64,000 bases of DNA from assembly GCA_028564705.1 (NCBI GenBank), contig JAPXFQ010002824.1, positions 586,501 through 650,500 on the forward strand, read 5' to 3'. A model generated the notes under the pieces. It did not search any database. It had not been told where the DNA came from and saw only the letters and a program-made list of their open reading frames with translations. The DNA comes from Apricaphanius iberus. Lineage: Eukaryota > Chordata > Actinopteri > Cyprinodontiformes > Aphaniidae. Shown in pieces: positions 46,725-57,237 of this stretch. The position numbers were made by a program, and so were the translations under genes. Within the stretch, counting starts at the first letter, position 1, and the number at the start of each line of letters is the position of its first letter.

Positions 46725-47877
46725 GACCTTTTTTTATGGTATTATTTCTGAGACTTTTATTCTGATGCCCTTGAATGAAAAGCAATGGGTTTTTTCTATT
46801 GTCTGATATCTGAGGCCATTTGGTCTAATGTCTAAGGATGTCTTAAAATATACAATGCATGTATGGATTAGTGTTACAGCTGTTTAGAAGTTTGCATGGG
46901 CCAGCAATCAGTCCTAATAACAAAGTCATAAAAAAAAAATAAACAGCTCGGGGACAAAATACATGGAAAACAGTCTGCCACACCGCATGACATGTTAACC
47001 TCAGAAATGTTACCTCACTACATATGACTGTAAACTGAGAGTGTATACAAAAGCCGAGCGCGACAAAGTGTGAGACGAGTGATACCATCAAACCTTCGGA
47101 CAATCTGGTTTTGTAGAGAAATAGCTAAATTCCTTCCGCTAACCTTTCATTTTTGCTTCTTCAGATTTCTCCTCTTTCACACATTGTTGTTTAGGTTGGC
47201 CTCCAGGGGTGACTCTAAGTCTATCATCCTATTTTAGTATCTCTTTGAAGTAAAGCAAAGAAATGAGACTCTGGGCCACTTGATCTTCCTCTGTCCCATG
47301 GATACTATGGGACGTGAATGTTTTTAATTATTCCTCTCCTCTCCAACTTTCCTGGAAAATGTTAGATTTTCTGGCTTTCATGTGACTTCAATATGACTTC
47401 AGTTTATGGCAAAAATAATAGTTTTGAACCTACTCTGACAATCACAGATTCACAATACAGTATACATATATTTAGGAAGCCCTGCAAATTAACTCGTGCA
47501 ATTCTTTCTCATGGCATGCATAACCACTCAAAAGTTTGATTTTCACACTGTTTTTATCTAGAGAAGTGAGGCAGCTTATGACTCATTGTCAATATTACCC
47601 AAATATCTTTAGCAACTTCTAATGATAAAAAAAACCTGTAAATATTTTCTTAAATATTTGTGTTGTCTGAGGAGGCCCTAAATAGATATTCTGCCTTCTT
47701 GTGGCAGCTAATTGCACTGCAGTGCCAACATAAGACGTGTTATTATATAAGCGGTGTTTATTTCCCTTCAGCTGTCTATCATCCTAAGATGCCATGCAAA
47801 AATAGTATTCATATTTCTTCAACTTTTAATATTTTCAGCACAAATCGGTGCACAATTGAGTTGTAAAGAACAGCAGA
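46725..47877. other. Non-coding DNA
   Basis: AT-rich with short frames. Nothing recognisable. Confidence 0.5.
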
Positions 47878-48030
47878 AAAGTGTAGCATGCGTTTGTGTT
47901 CACACTCCTTTACTATGACATCCCCAAATAAAATCCGATGCAACAAATTGCGCTGAGGAGTCATCTAATTAGAAATTTGAGTCCACCTGTGTGTAACGTA
48001 ATATCAGTGTTAATACAGACGTCCCTTTTC
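47878..48030 (+). mobile_element. 5' end of a Tc1-like element, fragment
   Basis: TTCACACTCCTTTACTATGA, CCCAAATAAAATCC, CAACAAATTG, GTCATCTAATTAG and GAGTCCACCTGTGTGTAA occur in the order found in the 5' non-coding end of the fish Tc1 family that is also at 29.5-29.6 kb in inverse orientation. No transposase follows, so this is a solo end or a severely deleted copy. Confidence 0.65.
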
Positions 48031-49721
48031 TTTCATGACTCAAATGGTGATTTCCACATAAATACTAGGTGAAATACAAAAATTGTGTTTGTGATGAGAA
48101 AAGCAAAAGTTCAACATAGATCCAGTGAGATGTATAGTTCACAGAGGGTGAATGGCAGATGATCAAGGTCTCAAAAGAATGTGTCGACATCCCAAACTGT
48201 TTATAAGACTTTAATTAGACAAAGGTTGAAAAGTCAAAAGTCTGTTGTATTTGTCAAATGCAGGTGTTAGTTGTTAGCTGCCAGCAACCATTTTTTGTCC
48301 ACTGAATAAAAACATCCATTTTAACAACCTCAAGCTTTTCATGTGTCAAACTAAAGATCAAAACTACCAATTTTGACAAAATTATAGCTTGAAAGAATAA
48401 CACAAGTCTGCAGCGGTCACAATAAATGATGCCCTAAGTCAGCATTATAAGAGGTTGTAAAACACAAACCAGATAATCCACCAAGAATGTGTCACCTCTG
48501 ATCTCCGCTGCCACCCTTCAGACAGGATCAAATTTATGACAGATGAACCTGTTCTTGCTCTGGGACACCATCAGATTTAAGCCTTTATCTTTTTTGTTTT
48601 TTTTGTTTTATTACATTAAAGAATAAAAAGCACATGGTATGAAACAAAAAAGGGTTGCACCATTTGGGTAAGCTGTAATGTCTGACTGATTTACTGGGCT
48701 TCTTGTGAGATGAGTAAGACAAAGATGACAGTAAAATGATAATATTCAGGGACCTAAGAGACATTTCTCAATTAAATTGATACACTTCCCACCTCAGGCA
48801 TTGGTTTTTATGTTTTTGTTCACTGAGAACACTGTTTATTTATCACTTAGCATTCAAATTTAGACATTATGGGAACTAAACAATAGTCTGCTGTCATAAG
48901 TGTCCCTCCATTTCTCCTGTCATTCGTCTCAGACGACACTGAAGTTGAAGGCACATTGTATTTACGGACAATACAAAAATAAGCACAGGGCTGCTTTAAT
49001 CAGGCTCTTCATACCACATCTAGTGGACTGACAATAATTATAGCCTGACAATATAAACAGGCTGTGGCCAAGGCTAACACGCATAATGGGAGAAGATGAG
49101 TTCATTTCTCCAAACCATCAGCTGCTGGGCTCGCCATCCAACTATAAACAGAGACTAAATCATCAGCAGTTCTACTTACCTAATGAGAAAACCACATCAG
49201 CTAAGGTAATGTTCTGTGTTGTTTATTAAAGAACTATAGCACTCTTTTACACACATTTTAAAACACTGATTTTGGTGAACAAACAAAATGAAGCCTCGCT
49301 GGAGGGAAGCGTTGTGGTAAAGACCACTTCTGTTCTGAAGACTAGTTCTAAGACCATATTTTCAAAATCGTTTTTACTTGATCTTGTCAGATTCTCCAAA
49401 ATGCTGAATTTTTTTCTGAAGACCAATTAGGAAAAAACCTGAAGATGTTTGTTTGTCTTTACAGTAAAAAGTATGAGCTCCTCAAATGCAACTACAAGCT
49501 GTTATTTTTTTACTTTGAAAATTTAATTGCAACCATCTGTGCCCAGATGTGCCACTTACTCGGCCTACTGCTTATTCTAAGTTAAAGTTTAGCTGACTGT
49601 ATGTGGTATTCAGGGCTCTCTGGTGTTTGCCAGTTTAACTTGTTACCACATTGTCAGATTTATTGGAAAATGGGCAAATAGTTGAGATTCTGCTTACAAA
49701 CAAGTTTGGCTTCACCATAAT
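48031..49721. other. No gene recognised; one unique balanced-composition stretch
   Basis: 48890-49215 has even base composition, no repeat signature and no long frame. It could be conserved non-coding DNA, but that needs other genomes. The rest is AT-rich. Confidence 0.35.
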
Positions 49722-50008
49722 AATTATGGATTGCATTTACATCGCGCTTTTCGAGACCTCAAAGTGCTTTATAATTCCATTATTCATTCACTCTCACAGT
49801 TACAAACTGGTGAAAGCAAGCTGCAATTGTAGCCACAGCTGCCCTGGGGCAGGCTGACAGAAGCAAGGCTGGTATTTTGCGTCATCCAGCTCTCTGGCCA
49901 ACACCAGTAGATGAAGTCTCTTGCCCAAGGACGCAGAACCAGGAATGGAACCCACAATTTCCGGGTCACAGGTCAACAACTGTAACACTGAGGTATAGCT
50001 GCCCTTTA
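49722..50008. repeat. Dispersed fish repeat (SINE/MITE-like)
   Basis: It begins ATTATGGATTGCATTTACAT, then CGCGCTTTTCGAGACCTCAA and AGTGCTTTATAATTCC, followed by CACAGCTGCCCTGGGGCAGG and CTCTTGCCCAAGGACGCAGA, and it ends with a TTCCGGGTCACAGG segment. I recognise this as a common dispersed repeat of teleost genomes, though its mobilising family is unclear to me. Two short minus-strand frames over it are chance readings of the repeat. Confidence 0.7.
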
Positions 50009-53000
50009 CCAGACTGAAATAATTAGGTGCACCAATGCAAACAGTCTGGAGATCTTTTATACATCGCTCTTAAAGCTGCCACACATGATCTCATCAGCAA
50101 CTACATTATTATGATTACCACAATGGTCTTGAGAAGGGTCTTGTAATGGTTTGATCTTTGTGTTGGACTTGGTCTCACTCCTTCAGGTTCTTCCGCCTGT
50201 TGTCTTTTTCCGCAAAGCGTGAAATTCAGCTGTTAGCTGCCCTTAAATTCAGTAGGACAGTTTCCACCGAGCGCGAATCGGGCGCTTCTCGGAAGTTGTG
50301 TCATGGCTCTCTACTTTTTTGCTATGCTGAAACGCATCAACCTAAGCAGTTAGATTGGGCCAGACATGAAACCAGGCACAGAGGCAGTGTAAAGAAACCA
50401 GAAATTTGGCCCAAAGATAAGTTTTAAGAACCTTGTTCTACAGGCTGTCTCTTATTTGAGTCCCTTGCACACACACCTCCTGTCCTGTGCTGTAGGGATT
50501 GCTGTTTGTACATGATCATAGTGGTGTTCATTGTCTCGATAATTTAAGCTATTACCCATTTTCTAATATTGGTTAGCACTTAGTGCATGCTCATAGTTTA
50601 GACAGGGTTTGCTAAAGAAAATTTTTGGCTGGAAAGTTGACATATTTTGGTAATAAACCTTGTACACAGTGTGAAGTCATTCTGGGATTGCTTTGTGTCT
50701 ATGAATAGTTACTGTCCTCAGGCTTTAGAATCCACCCTTTCAGATGAGACTGGGTGTCTGGGAAGTTATGAGTTGCCTCTTATAGCGGATGAAGAGGCTG
50801 GTTCCCTGATTATCTAATAAATAACTTAAACTAAATCAATAATTATATTAATATTAAAACATTGATCATAATTATTGGAGATTATTGTAAACCAGATGCT
50901 GATGGTACTCTTTGTCTCCAACAGCTAAAAGAATAAATAATTCTGAATCTGGGCAAATACTTTGATTGCTCATTCCTCCTGGACAATGGCCAATAAACAG
51001 ACCATTTTGATTAAGCAATAAAGGCTCAGAAGCAAATAAAATTCAAACAAATGTTTTATTCTATTATTTAAAAAAGGGATGACTTTTTCTGATTCAATCC
51101 AACTTAAAATACAAAGAAGGGAAATTTGGTACACATTCTGATTATACATCCCATCATTTAGTTTATACATTTTCAAAAGTTTTTGTACTGAGCAGCCATA
51201 TGAAAAATAGTTCTGGTTTATGGCACTGAGTGTTGATACACACTAAAGCTTTGTTTTCTTCTTAACTGGTTATTATGTAAGGCTTAAATAATATGTATCT
51301 GTGCTGCAAAAAACATTCATGGCTAAACTTCCTTTGGATATCAAAGATGCTGTGAGTATACAGAGAGTAATTTTTAGTTATTTTAACAAATCACTATGGA
51401 AGATGGGTAAACTACAGTTTCTTAAGCCATTAGCTCCTTGGGTGAAACATTTTCTCCAGCTTCTTTGTTGCTCCTATGGAGACATATGCATGTAAGTGCT
51501 AATGACCATGATTAAGGAAACCCAGATTAGGCTCTGCTGTGGTTCATGCACGCTAATGCATGCAGGCAGACAAACAGAACGCTAGGTCTGTTTTATGTAA
51601 ACCTAAAAAAAAAACTTAAAAATACGCTAAAAGATGTACTACTTAATTAGAGCTTGTAATCTATACAATGTCTTTTCCACAAAATAGTGCTAAATGACAC
51701 AGATTAGAGTAAACATGGCTGAAACCAACTCATTACTCATGTCCAAGGAGGAAGGCTCTGGGATAAACATCTTAACAATGTGGGTGTGCTAATGCACAAA
51801 GTCATCAGTGTGAACACGTTTAAAATGAAATAAAAAATGGCTAGTTTCAGGAAAACTTTAGGAGCCTTAACTTTACCAATTCTGATAGAATTTTTTTTTT
51901 TTATCCTCTTCCGACAGAAAAAGGAACTGAAAATATCTATTAGCACACAATGCAAAGCAAGTGTTCAACCTTAAGTACCCCATGCCATTCAACCTAGAAA
52001 GACTAACACGTTATCTCTTTTGTGGAACAGGAAAATCACTGCATAATGTGCTCAGTGGGCCAAGGGGTCAGTTTGCTAGTCTGATAAAATTAGGCTCAAA
52101 TGTCTGGACGAGTTACAGTAACTGTGACCAGCTCAGCGAGACAAAATAAATCTGCTAGCCGCATGAGAGCCACCAAAGGGGACCAGAGAGAGGGGCAACA
52201 GGTGGCTGTCAACTTAGAGAGAAAGAGGGCCATCATCCACTTAGAGGAGAACTGTGATTCTGTCTATCACTCCCCAGGCTCCACTAAGCTCAGCCGCACA
52301 CCAGAAGGGGGGAAGAAAAAAAAGCACACTGGGGGGGTTCAGACAAAGATTCACAACTACAGCCATCTTGAATTTATGGACTGTTCCAATGAGATTATCA
52401 ATTACAGTGTTGTTTAAAAAAGATGTGAATATAAAATAGTTTCACTGTGTCACTTACATAGTTAGTGCCTAAACTCTCAGAACAAAAGAAACCTTGATGT
52501 TACAAGCAAACTTAATCTCTCTCCTAATCTTTATGCATGTCACTAATTCTTTAATCAGCTGTCATATTTCAGCAAAAGATACTGGATTAGTGCATCCTTA
52601 GCTCTATTCAAAAACCTGACTCGGATCATGTTGCCCTAATTTAAATAAAGCCTGTCTATGTGGATTTTACCTAATGTGAAATCTGACAGTCTACGGCTTA
52701 ATAACCTTTGCAGATCTTGGGTTATTTTTGCATTTCAAGCCTGCAGGAGGAGTGTGTGTATATGTGTGAGTGTGTTTAACAGAAAATACTCTCCTCCTTC
52801 CTCTGCTACTGCTACAGACATTAAGTATCAGTAATAAACTTTGCTAGTTAATTACTTTTTAAAAGCTAGTTTAGTCATTTTATATGACAAAATAACATTA
52901 AACAAGGTAGCAAAACAAATAGCACCCACTTATCAGCGCTGTATTTCCAGAAAGAGGCGGAACAAGCAAGTCAGTCTAGTTAAACCGAAATCTGAAAGCC

Positions 53001-54557
53001 AACATCTGAATCAGATTGGGCGCACATGTGTCTGTGCACATGCCATTGCTCGTGCATGTTTGCATGTGTTTCCACTCAACTCTTTGTGCTGGTTCCCTCA
53101 CATTACTCAAAGGACACAGAAACTCTCTCTGGCTCATGCCACTGCTATGTTTTTTAGTGTGTTGTGGAAGTGCTGTTAATTGTCACTCAAATTAAGGCCC
53201 GTGGCCCCATCCCACAACTGCCACTGTGTAGTTTCTAAAAGGATGTAAAAGAAGCAATCTGTTGGTAATCGAGGTAATTAAAGCTCATATTATTTATGAT
53301 GTTTGGCGAATTGACCTACACAAACTGAAATGTGCAATATGAACAGTTTCGGGTGGAGTGCATTACTTACCAATACAGGCATGAACTCTGACTGAAAGCT
53401 TTGATCGAAGAATAATGCTGTGTTTCTTACCCCTCCTGCAAAGAAAAAAGAAAGTGCACAGCAATTTGTGTTTAGGTTATCTAACCAGAAATGCAACAAA
53501 AAATTAGATGACGTGGGAAAGTTGCAGCTCGATACGTCTTTAAATCGGATCAGCCAGTCAAAAACTCAACCTGACCTCTTTTCATTGTGTGAGCTCCTTC
53601 CGAACTAAACTGTATTTCAATATGGGTACTCTACCCACCCAATGCTACCAGGTAAAAAAGATAAAAACATTCTTTAGCATGGACATCATTGTTGTTGGAA
53701 AAACATTTTAAGTTCTCTATTTTTAGTAACTGTGAGGTGTTTAAAAATAGAATCAGAGAAACATCAAAAAATAAGAGCCTATTTAAGAGGAACGTTTATT
53801 CCCTTTGACATGTACATGCCTGCTGTTCATTCACGCTACACGAGATAACAAAATTTTCAGCAGACAAATGTGACATCACTTGTTCCCCCTAATATTAATT
53901 AGAAATAAGATTAATAAGAAAATGAGGAAGACTAAAATAAAGTATTTCAAGTGTTGTTATCCTGTCTTCTAATAATGTATTACAGTCCCTGAAGTTCTTA
54001 TATGATAACGGTTTGGAGACCTTCCAAACTCAAAGGGCCTGCTAATCAAAATTCCAAATAAGGAGAGCAAAACTGCGTGCGCTGCAAAGATTTTGCCAAA
54101 GTGGGTTGTCCTTCATTTGCGGGTGATCTACTAACATTGCGTGAGCAGTTCATAACAGGCGCAAGGAGCAGTGTTGAAATGAGGACATTGCAGCCACTAC
54201 TGTGTGTGCCATGAGCTGCACCACGCCTGGAGAGAAGAGGAATATCCTCATTGATTCATGATGTGTCTTTGGCAAAATAAAGGGGAAAAAATAATATAAA
54301 TATCAATTTGATGGCTGTTCAAGAGTCAATTACTTTTACTGTTAACAAGTTTTTGCTAAACAAAAAGAAGCCTTACTATATTTTTTTTTAATACAAAACA
54401 AATCTCAATACCAGCAGACCACTCCATAAATTGTATAGATGGAACTCGAGTGATAAAAGCTGATGAGTTTAAATAGGTAGCTCTTTTGTTAGATTCTGAA
54501 TTGCCATTTAGATCCCACATTGACTGTTGTTAAGAAAATATATAGACATACAATACT
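50009..54557. other. Long stretch without identifiable gene
   Basis: 50158-50427 (89 codons) and 52100-52417 (105 codons) are open, but neither has a domain or credible exon borders. 51960-52340 and 54000-54250 have balanced composition, and the latter is CpG-containing and may be part of an unidentified repeat. No RNA gene is seen. Confidence 0.4.
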
Positions 54558-55712
54558 CTATTGATTAGGGCTGAACGATTAATTGCATATGCAATTAAAT
54601 CGCGATTTGGTAAAATGCGATTTCCTAATTGCAAAGGCTGCGATTTGACTTGATGTAAACATATCTGCTAAAGTCACGTGACTTGCAAACAATGCAGGGA
54701 GAGAAGGAATCGCTGCACTTTAACCCGTTATAAAATGACCAAAAGCTTAACAGAATCCAACACTACACAATATTTGGTACCAAAGAGGAACAGTACATCA
54801 GTTGTGAGAAATTATATCTGCTATGAAAACGTTGATGCTGCGCAACGCAAGGTATTATGCAGAACCCGTCTTGGTATTGTTGCTGGCTCACGAGGTAGGC
54901 TACAGTACGAACCTTTATCAACACCTAAAAACATCACACCACCATATATGAGAGTTGCACGGCTAAACTGACCGCCACCAGTGTTTAAATTTCCAGTAAA
55001 CAAACTTCGAGGCGACAGGGATCGCTGACCGAGCTGTTTGAAAGAATCGCTCCTTACGAACATAAAAAACGGCACATGGAAATAATTCGTGCTATAACGG
55101 GTTTTATAGCCAAAAGTATGCTTTGTTAACCATGATGAATAAGCTAGGATTCAATCTCACACACACATTTTAGCCACATTTTACCTGCGCTGTACAAAAA
55201 ATGCAGACAGAAAGTTAAAGCCGCACCGAAAACAGCGGAGTATTTTGTAACAACAGACCTGTGATCAAACCGCACTACAGAGCCATACCAGAGTCTGAAA
55301 ATGCATTTGATCGATGGAGAATTAAAAATCAGACCTTGTTCCTTCAAACATCCTACTTCCTGGATAACCACATGGAGGAAAACATTGCAGCCGGAGGGAA
55401 TTATTAGCTGGGATCAAAAGGAAGAAAACCTTGATTGCAGAACAACACCGATGACCATCCAGTGTGATGATTAAAAGCAGATAAAGTTGTTAATATTTGC
55501 CTTTGTCTTAAAATAAGTAAATAATCTTATGGAATAGAATAAATTATGTATAAAAATCTGTTTATAATACACAATATTTTTGATTGCATTAATTAAAAAA
55601 TGCATGACAAAAGCCCCACAAAAATAATTGCATATTAAATCGCAATCGCAATATTGAAGAAAAAAAATCGCAATTAGATTATTTTCTAAAATCATTCAGT
55701 CCTGCTATTGAT
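54558..55712 (+). mobile_element. hAT element copy B, perfect 8-bp duplication
   Basis: The 1,139-bp element (54566-55704) is the inverse-orientation sibling of copy A at 16.4 kb. Ends are TAGGGCTGAACGATT and AATCATTCAGTCCTG, flanked by identical CTATTGAT (54558-54565 and 55705-55712). It is collinear with copy A except that it lacks A's duplicated left end and 214-bp spacer. It carries an additional 177 bp at 54791-54967 inside the transposase remnant. Confidence 0.88.
54678..55450 (+). pseudogene. ZBED-like hAT transposase remnant in copy B
   Basis: It opens with a basic frame matching copy A (MTKSLTESNTTQYLV). It is interrupted by 177 bp not present in A, and then has LTELFERIAPYEHKK-type sequence from about 55030 with a preceding frame break. 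Later, EYFVTTDL and SYFLDNHMEENIAAGGNY-like stretches near 55240-55400 correspond to the catalytic-domain start of ZBED-type hAT transposases. Stops and frame changes occur throughout. The full-length parent is not in the window. Confidence 0.65.
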
Positions 55713-56425
55713 CAATAATTGTTTTACTCCTAATAATTGTTTTACTCCTCAGGTTAGGAAAACAATTAATTTCTTGAATATGCCGATATACTTTACCAGT
55801 ACACCTCCAAAACAAATATTCGTCCTCTAAATGTTCTTTACACTAGTTTTTGCAGATTTGTACTAATGTGTAAACATAAAACACACCACTATCAAATGTA
55901 TTTTAATTATAAATTGTCTACCATTAAATTCAAGAAGACATTTTCACTGTCTTCAGGTTATTTAAATATAATTTCTTAAATTCCATTAAGCTCTTCAAAT
56001 AATTTGAGGCACACAATCAATTATTTTGTTATGTTCCCAAAATTAATAAAGAAGCATGTCATCAGGCATTCCAATTCAAAGCTCCATCAGATTCGACTAA
56101 TTTACCAAATGTAATTAGATATATTGCTTTTTTTAATGTCTTCAGAGCATCATTATATAATTATTTGTAGAATTTATGATCTTGCTTTTGACTATATTCA
56201 CTTTTAGATGTCATTTAACTTAATTTTACCGAACTGTACTGAACCTGTATGTTATGTGTTGTAACTATATTTACTGTATCAATATACTTAGGCTGATATG
56301 TGAGTAGACAGATATGGTTATACCTTAAAAAAAATTCAAATCATTATTAGGCTAGAATGTTGTTAATTTTATTTCTAGTTTGTCAGTAATAAACTTAATG
56401 CGTGCAGTGTAGGTGCTTTGCTCTC
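55713..56425. other. AT-rich DNA
   Basis: Very AT-rich. No feature recognised. Confidence 0.5.
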
Positions 56426-57237
56426 TAACTGTGTGTCCAGACCAAACGCGATAGGAGCGACCAGAGCTTCAGGTTTACATGTAAAATCAATGGATGAGCG
56501 CGATGAAGCGCGACTTGGTGTCCCGCAACACTTCAGAAGCAGATTTGCGTCCCGAAAAAGCTTTTCTGCCTGATTTGCGCGAACAATTCGCGCTACAGAT
56601 GCGATGGAAAATTCGCGCTGCATTTTATGTGGTGCATTTTGTGCATTCGCGCTCATGGCATCTATCGCTTGAGTTGGAAAAATCTGAACTCCAGCGTCAA
56701 ATCGCGGTGCAACAACCAATCAGGGGACAGAGTTTCAGTGATTCTGTGACTGTCATGGAGTCACAGCCTCAGCAGGACATGGAGGAAATACTGATAAACA
56801 CCATGGCTAATCACCCAGAGCTACATGACACAAGCAGTTTTTAAAACAGAGACAGAATTTTTTTTTTTTTAACTATTTAGAGAGGAATGCACCTCTCGGC
56901 CTAGAACTGAGCCTTGAAACAGCCTCCTCACCTGGTTTCCTGGTAGCAGCTCCATCACCACGTATCCGTAGCTCACCAAACTCCCAGTGCAGCGGTCCCA
57001 GCTCTACCGGAGGCCAGGCCGAACACGTAATCCACTCTGTCCTCCATCAGCTCGGTCCATAATCCACTGCCAGCTGCACTGTAGCCCCAGCTCCGCTGAA
57101 GGCCAGTTCGCGCGTGAAAATACAATATTTGAAGCGCGACCAGTTCGCGTTCTACTCTGCTTCAAGGTGCGAATGTTCAAGCATCCAGCTGGGGGCATGT
57201 GGCGCGTTTTGACGCTTTTGGTGTGGACACACAGTAA
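56426..57237 (+). mobile_element. PIF/Harbinger-like element with TAA duplication
   Basis: The ends CTGTGTGTCCAGACCAAACG and its inverse (TTTTGGTGTGGACACACAG) enclose 806 bp (56429-57234). TAA is duplicated at both sides (56426-56428 and 57235-57237), as expected for PIF/Harbinger. Subterminal GCGCGA/TCGCGC words are dense. Inside lies a frame ending in what looks like the start of a MADF/Myb-like accessory protein (56779-56844), then a T10 run and a GC-rich part that may be antisense transposase leader. The transposase itself is deleted. The left 65 bp is related to the right end of the 40.67-kb element. Confidence 0.83.
56779..56844 (+). pseudogene. Start of a MADF/Myb-like Harbinger accessory protein
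   Basis: A frame starting at ATG 56779 encodes MEEILINTMANHPELHDTSS and one more Phe before a stop at 56842-56844. MADF domains of Harbinger accessory DNA-binding proteins commonly begin with a run like E-LI--V--HP-LYD-SS--Y-D. The domain is cut off after about 21 residues, where the sequence becomes a poly-T run, consistent with an internal deletion in a non-autonomous element. Confidence 0.5.

Noticed and set aside
52100..52417. 105-codon plus-strand frame
   Set aside because: Lys/Arg/Ser-rich with no domain. Its start lies mid-sequence without promoter or splice features.
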